64,000 nucleotides of DNA from assembly GCA_000973525.1 (NCBI GenBank), contig CP004391.1, positions 1-64,000 of the forward strand, written 5' to 3'. A model generated the notes under the pieces. That model made no database searches. It was not told where the DNA came from and saw nothing but the letters and a program-made list of their open reading frames with translations. The position numbers and the translations under genes were made by a program. This DNA is from Pasteurella multocida subsp. multocida OH4807. GTDB lineage: Bacteria; Pseudomonadota; Gammaproteobacteria; Enterobacterales; Pasteurellaceae. This document shows positions 60,154-64,000 of the stretch, in pieces; within the stretch, counting starts at the first letter, position 1, and each line of letters starts with the position of its first letter.

Positions 60154-61269
60154 TTAATGTGATGCACTCAACATATCTTTACTGTTACGTTGTAAGTAAA
60201 TTGTTAGGGTCCTTACTTCTTCCGCAGTTAACGCGGTACGATCTTTCATTGAGTTAACTACACCAATCCATTGGTTTGCAGTGTAGTGATCTGCTTCAAT
60301 AACAGCATGACAGGCACTACAATGGGTTTGATTTAATTTGTTACCGATTTGGTTAAGTGCGATTAAATCAGGCGTTAATTTATCTTGTGGTACAGTGACA
60401 TTGAGCGTAATTGCTTTCCATTCAGAGTCTGTGACTTCATCCTGTACTGTTTTCATCACATTGATTTGATCTTTTGCTTCCTCTTCTAATAACGCTAAAA
60501 TAATACGTTTACCGAGATCCATATAAACAATGGATTCTGCTCCAACTTGTTGCCAGCCTTTTAACGTTGCTGTTGTTTTTTGCTCTTCATTTTTCCAGTC
60601 CGTTAATGTCGCATAAGGCATTAAACGAATTTCACCGCCGTTTGCCGTTGTTGCCGTTGAAATCGATTGAACATAAAGTGGTTGAGAATTATCAGCTACA
60701 ATAGCTGGTTTGCTTTCTGTTGTCGCTGTTGGTGGCGTTTCTTCAGGGATTTCTGGTAAGAAGTGGACGATACCTTTGTGACAATCAATACAGGTTTGTC
60801 CGTCAGATTTCGCTAATTCGTGCATCGTTTGTGCAGATTTAGATTGGGAAGCAATTTCCATTGCGTCTAAACTATGACAAGTACGACAGGTTTCAGAATT
60901 TGTCGCTTTCATGTCATCCCAAACTTTTTTAGCCATTTCGTAACGGTGTTTTTCAAAGGCTTCACGGTCAGGAATTTTGCCCTTTAATTCATACCAAACA
61001 TCTTTTAATGCGAAAACTTTCGCTTTAACGTAATGCAAGCCACCGGGAGGGACGTGACAATCAGCACAATTTGCGCGAATCCCTTTTTGATTAGAAAAAT
61101 GCACACTGGCTTCCCATTCTTCTTGTGGAAAACTCATCGAGTGGCAGCTGGCACAAAACTCAGGAGAACTTGTTTTATGCATAACATATTGAACGCTAAA
61201 TAATGCCCCCGCTCCGATGGTCATGAGTGCTAAAGCCGCGAGTACAGAACGTTTTTTTATTTTTGACAT
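60154..61269 (-). CDS. torY: Pentahaem c-type cytochrome TorY
   Basis: A 371-residue NapC/NirT-family cytochrome with an N-terminal membrane anchor (residues 8-30). Five CXXCH haem sites start at C39, C68, C128, C160 and C317: four in the NapC-like domain and the fifth in the C-terminal extension that marks TorC/TorY. It passes electrons from menaquinol to TorZ in the periplasm. First gene of torY-torZ, behind an FNR box. Confidence 0.94.
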   Translation of the reverse strand: MSKIKKRSVLAALALMTIGAGALFSVQYVMHKTSSPEFCASCHSMSFPQEEWEASVHFSNQKGIRANCADCHVPPGGLHYVKAKVFALKDVWYELKGKIPDREAFEKHRYEMAKKVWDDMKATNSETCRTCHSLDAMEIASQSKSAQTMHELAKSDGQTCIDCHKGIVHFLPEIPEETPPTATTESKPAIVADNSQPLYVQSISTATTANGGEIRLMPYATLTDWKNEEQKTTATLKGWQQVGAESIVYMDLGKRIILALLEEEAKDQINVMKTVQDEVTDSEWKAITLNVTVPQDKLTPDLIALNQIGNKLNQTHCSACHAVIEADHYTANQWIGVVNSMKDRTALTAEEVRTLTIYLQRNSKDMLSASH

Positions 61270-61352
61270 AAGTCACTCCAAAATTAAGTTATATGTTTTT
61301 GTATATAACCAAGCGATATAAGAGGAATAAAATACTCATAACTAGTTAATTC

Positions 61353-61393
61353 ATTTTAGGCGTATTTGGTACGTTGACTTTGATTAAAATCAA
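61353..61393 (-). promoter_or_regulatory. FNR-dependent promoter of torY-torZ
   Basis: TTGATTAAAATCAA (61380-61393) is a perfect FNR box (TTGAT-N4-ATCAA). On the minus strand a TAAAAT (61358-61353) lies 21 bases downstream of the box edge, the spacing expected for an FNR site centred near -41.5. This predicts a start near 61345 and a leader of about 76 bases. It is the main feature I see in the 306-base gap between torY and thiI. Confidence 0.8.
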
Positions 61394-61575
61394 AAATAGC
61401 CTGAAGAATATGATTTTTTGTGGTTGTTTGTTTAATTGTTGGGCTTTCTTATAATTTTTCTTTATATAATTATTTTTATAAAGGTTGATTAAATTAAGTC
61501 AGTCGAAAGATTTTTATTATTGATGTGATCTGTTAGAATGCAGCGTTTAAAATTAAGGTGATGTTGAAATAGACT

Positions 61576-63018
61576 ATGAAATTTATCGTTAAACTTTTCC
61601 CTGAAATTATGATTAAAAGTGAATCTGTCCGTAAACGATTCGTGAAGATTCTAACAGGGAACATTCGCAATATTTTAATTAAATACGATGAGTCAGTGGC
61701 AGTTGTGCGCCATTGGGACTACATCGAAGTGCGCTCAAAAAATGAAGAAAATCGACCGCACTTGATCGAGTTGTTACAGCGTATTCCAGGGATTCATCAC
61801 TTTTTAGAAGTCGATGAAAAGCCATTTGAAACCATGCACGATATTTTTGAGCAAACTTTACAAGATGTGGGCTCAAGCCTTGAGAATAAAACGTTCTGTG
61901 TGCGCGTGAGACGTAAAGGAAAACACGAGTTTAATTCTTTAGATGTAGAACGCTATGTGGGCGGTGGTTTAAATCAACATATTGCTTCTGCCAAAGTGCA
62001 ATTAAGTAAACCTGATGTGACAGTACGTATTGATATTGAAAACGACAAAATGATGTTGGTGAAAGCGCGGCATCAAGGCATCGGCGGTTACCCGATTGGT
62101 ACACAAGAAGATGTGCTTTCATTGATTTCGGGTGGTTTTGACTCGGGTGTATCAAGCTATATGTTGATTCGTCGTGGTTCGCGTGTGCATTATTGTTTCT
62201 TCAATTTAGGCGGTGCCGCACACGAGATTGGCGTGAAACAAATGGCGTATCACATTTGGCAGCGTTATAGCGAATCACACAAAGTGCGTTTTGTCGCAAT
62301 TAATTTTGAAGGTGTTGTTGGCGAGATTTTAGAAAAAGTCGATAACGGGCAAATGGGCGTAGTGTTAAAACGTATGATGGTGCGTGCAGCAAGCCGCGTT
62401 GCGGAGCGTTTTGGCATTCAAGCTATTGTCACTGGTGAAGCGTTGGGTCAAGTTTCTAGCCAAACTTTAACGAATTTGCGTTTAATCGATGAAGCTTCTA
62501 ACTGCTTAGTGTTGCGTCCCTTGATCACACACGATAAAGAGCAAATTATCGCCATGGCAAAGGAAATTGGCACCGATGATATTGCAAAATCAATGCCTGA
62601 ATTTTGTGGTGTGATTTCGAAGAATCCAACGGTAAAAGCAATCAAGGCAAAAATTGAAGCGGAAGAAGGTCACTTCAATTTTGATGTGCTAGAAAGTGCG
62701 GTGCAAAATGCGCAATATTTAGATATTCGCCAGATTGCAGAGCAAACCGAAAAAGACGTGGTTGAAGTAGACACCGTTTCGGTCTTGGCATCGCAAGATG
62801 TGATTTTGGATATTCGTAGCCCTGAAGAAACCGATGAAAATCCATTAGAAATGGACAATGTGCAGTTAATGCCGTTCTATAAATTGTCTTCACAATTTTC
62901 AACGTTAGATCAAAGCAAAAACTATCTTTTATATTGTGAGCGTGGCGTAATGAGTAAATTACAAGCGTTGTACTTAAAAGAACAAGGTTTTAGCAATGTG
63001 AAAGTTTTTCGCCGTTAA
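61576..63018 (+). CDS. thiI: tRNA 4-thiouridine synthase ThiI
   Basis: A 480-residue sulfurtransferase that makes 4-thiouridine at tRNA position 8 and can supply sulfur for thiamine. An N-terminal ferredoxin-like and THUMP region covers about 1-165. The PP-loop [13 protein letters not shown] lies near 184-196. A C-terminal rhodanese domain carries the catalytic cysteine in [12 protein letters not shown] near 456. A TAGAAT at 61534-61539 may be its -10 box. Uptake sequences lie at 61755 and 62694. Confidence 0.97.
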   Translation: MKFIVKLFPEIMIKSESVRKRFVKILTGNIRNILIKYDESVAVVRHWDYIEVRSKNEENRPHLIELLQRIPGIHHFLEVDEKPFETMHDIFEQTLQDVGSSLENKTFCVRVRRKGKHEFNSLDVERYVGGGLNQHIASAKVQLSKPDVTVRIDIENDKMMLVKARHQGIGGYPIGTQEDVLSLISGGFDSGVSSYMLIRRGSRVHYCFFNLGGAAHEIGVKQMAYHIWQRYSESHKVRFVAINFEGVVGEILEKVDNGQMGVVLKRMMVRAASRVAERFGIQAIVTGEALGQVSSQTLTNLRLIDEASNCLVLRPLITHDKEQIIAMAKEIGTDDIAKSMPEFCGVISKNPTVKAIKAKIEAEEGHFNFDVLESAVQNAQYLDIRQIAEQTEKDVVEVDTVSVLASQDVILDIRSPEETDENPLEMDNVQLMPFYKLSSQFSTLDQSKNYLLYCERGVMSKLQALYLKEQGFSNVKVFRR

Positions 63019-63034
63019 TTTCCGATAATCAATA

Positions 63035-63064
63035 AAAAATGCCGAGGGAAAACTCGGCATTTTT
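63035..63064. terminator. Bidirectional terminator between thiI and the YciU-like gene
   Basis: AAAAATGCCGAG and CTCGGCATTTTT form perfect 12-base arms with a short loop; the genes converge. Confidence 0.92.
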
Positions 63065-63079
63065 ATTTGTATGTTTTGA

Positions 63080-63400
63080 TTATTTTTTCCAAATGACGTG
63101 GAACTCTCGATCTTCTTCACGATGTGAAATAAGGAACTTGGCAAACACATCGTCCATTTCATCTTTATCGTTCACTAAACCAATCCACACTTCGGCATAA
63201 GCGTCAGGGTCGATTAATACGCCAATTTCCATATCCCAGTCATCAGCAGTTTCTACAAATTCTACTGCACCACGTTCTTCAAATTGTAAGTTAAAAAGTA
63301 AAATATCAGCAGGATCGAGATTCTCAGGCGCCATTTCTAGAAAAATATCGTAGGCAATATCGATCGCTGTATCAGGATCCAGTTTTACTTCATTTGTCAT
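63080..63400 (-). CDS. DsDNA-mimic protein, HI1450/YciU family
   Basis: A 106-residue highly acidic protein close to H. influenzae HI1450 and E. coli YciU (DUF440). The H. influenzae structure shows a charge pattern like double-stranded DNA and it has been reported to bind HU. Acidic runs include [19 protein letters not shown] near 8-26 and [10 protein letters not shown] near 78-87. Its partner and cellular effect here are inferred only. Confidence 0.9.
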   Translation of the reverse strand: MTNEVKLDPDTAIDIAYDIFLEMAPENLDPADILLFNLQFEERGAVEFVETADDWDMEIGVLIDPDAYAEVWIGLVNDKDEMDDVFAKFLISHREEDREFHVIWKK

Positions 63401-63611
63401 GGGATTTTCCTTTATTTCTTCAGTGTTACATCATCATAGCATAAGTTGCTAAAACAGACGAAATTTGACGCTATTTTTTCTTGTTATACAAAAGGAATAA
63501 AAAGAGCTTGTAAGAAGATACGGTTATTTTTCGTCTAAACAAAACGTATTCTCGAATAAACGATAACGCAAATAAAAATTATTCTTTATAATAAGAAATG
63601 GGGGAAATATC

Positions 63612-64000
63612 ATGCAACGATTGACAGAAAATGAAGTAACGCCAGAGCATATTTTTTTCGAACGTAGAAAAATCATTCAAGCAATGGGGGTGATGGGGGC
63701 TGCTTCATTGCTACCGAATATTGCGTCTGCAAGTACAGAAGACGACCTGCGCAAAGTATTAACTTTTGCTAAGGACGATAATCCACATTCATTAGTTTTA
63801 ACACCTGAAAATAAAGTGATTGGTTATAACAACTTTTATGAATTTGGTGTGCCGAAAGAATCGCCAGCGAAGTATGCATCTGCGATGAAAACAGAACCTT
63901 GGACGTTACGTGTTGAAGGGGAAGTTGAAAAGCCAATGACTTTTGATGTACAGGAATTAATGAAGAAATTGCCTTTAGAAGAGCGTATTTACCGTTTTCG
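63612..64000 (+). CDS. msrP: Protein-methionine-sulfoxide reductase MsrP, 5' part
   Basis: The first 129 codons of a Tat-exported molybdopterin protein; the window ends inside the gene. The twin-arginine motif ERRKIIQAMG starts at residue 17, and VIGYNNFYEFGVPKESPA near 67-84 and EPWTLRVEGEVEKPMTFDV near 95-113 match MsrP (YedY). The sequence stops at LEERIYRF, just before the conserved cysteine that binds molybdenum. MsrP with membrane partner MsrQ repairs oxidised methionines in periplasmic proteins. A GGGGGA ribosome site precedes the ATG. Confidence 0.93.
   Translation, partial: MQRLTENEVTPEHIFFERRKIIQAMGVMGAASLLPNIASASTEDDLRKVLTFAKDDNPHSLVLTPENKVIGYNNFYEFGVPKESPAKYASAMKTEPWTLRVEGEVEKPMTFDVQELMKKLPLEERIYRF

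Overview
The window is chromosomal DNA of a Pasteurellaceae bacterium, most likely Pasteurella multocida or a close relative. The evidence is AT-rich coding sequence, 21 exact copies of the Haemophilus-type DNA uptake core AAGTGCGGT (some as inverted pairs between genes), and gene order typical of that family: matP-lonH-fabA, recB-recD without recC, xseB-ispA-dxs, torY-torZ, and an lsg-like lipooligosaccharide locus with a GT52 sialyltransferase. I see no prophage, insertion sequence, integron, CRISPR array or tRNA gene. The species call is inference.

Layout. 1-2.6 kb: the 3' part of a 23S rRNA gene, the 5S gene, an operon terminator and a pentanucleotide repeat. 3-10 kb: lysO, an OLD-family ATPase (ybjD), dinB, htpX, epmC and an ABC-2 exporter. 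10-14.3 kb: a TAXI-type TRAP transporter with its own UspA protein behind a CRP-like site. 14.3-19.2 kb: ppnN, queF, a zinc-ribbon protein, yqcC-truC, the small gene yoaH and a cold-shock gene. 19.2-24.7 kb: matP, lonH, fabA, ybaK, usg and an ElyC-like envelope protein. 24.8-30.6 kb: a six-gene, translationally coupled surface-glycan operon (flippase, sialyltransferase, GT25, Wzy-like protein, two GT2), followed by a lytic transglycosylase.

31.7-44.5 kb: a purine permease with a PurR-like site, ychN, recB-recD, grxB, a YegP protein, rplM-rpsI, sspA-sspB and kdsC-kdsD. 44.5-45.7 kb: rnpB (RNase P RNA) and cutC. 45.7-50.3 kb: a complete tripartite MacA-MacB-outer-membrane-factor operon behind a TetR-like palindrome. 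50.4-57.3 kb: glnS, a sodium:alanine symporter, and dxs-ispA-xseB. 57.5-64 kb: torZ-torY under a perfect FNR box, thiI, a YciU/HI1450-type protein and the start of msrP, cut by the window end.

How the genes work together. Several groups bear on the cell envelope: KDO synthesis (kdsD, kdsC), LOS extension and sialylation, MltB-type and ElyC-like proteins, and MacAB. A second theme is anaerobic or oxidative periplasmic chemistry: a Tat-exported molybdoenzyme with its pentahaem cytochrome, and MsrP close by. Most of the rest is conserved housekeeping. I found no convincing wholly new system. The least understood items are the OLD-family ATPase, the degenerate-P-loop LonH protease, the zinc-ribbon DUF2310 protein, and the regulatory sites described under findings.
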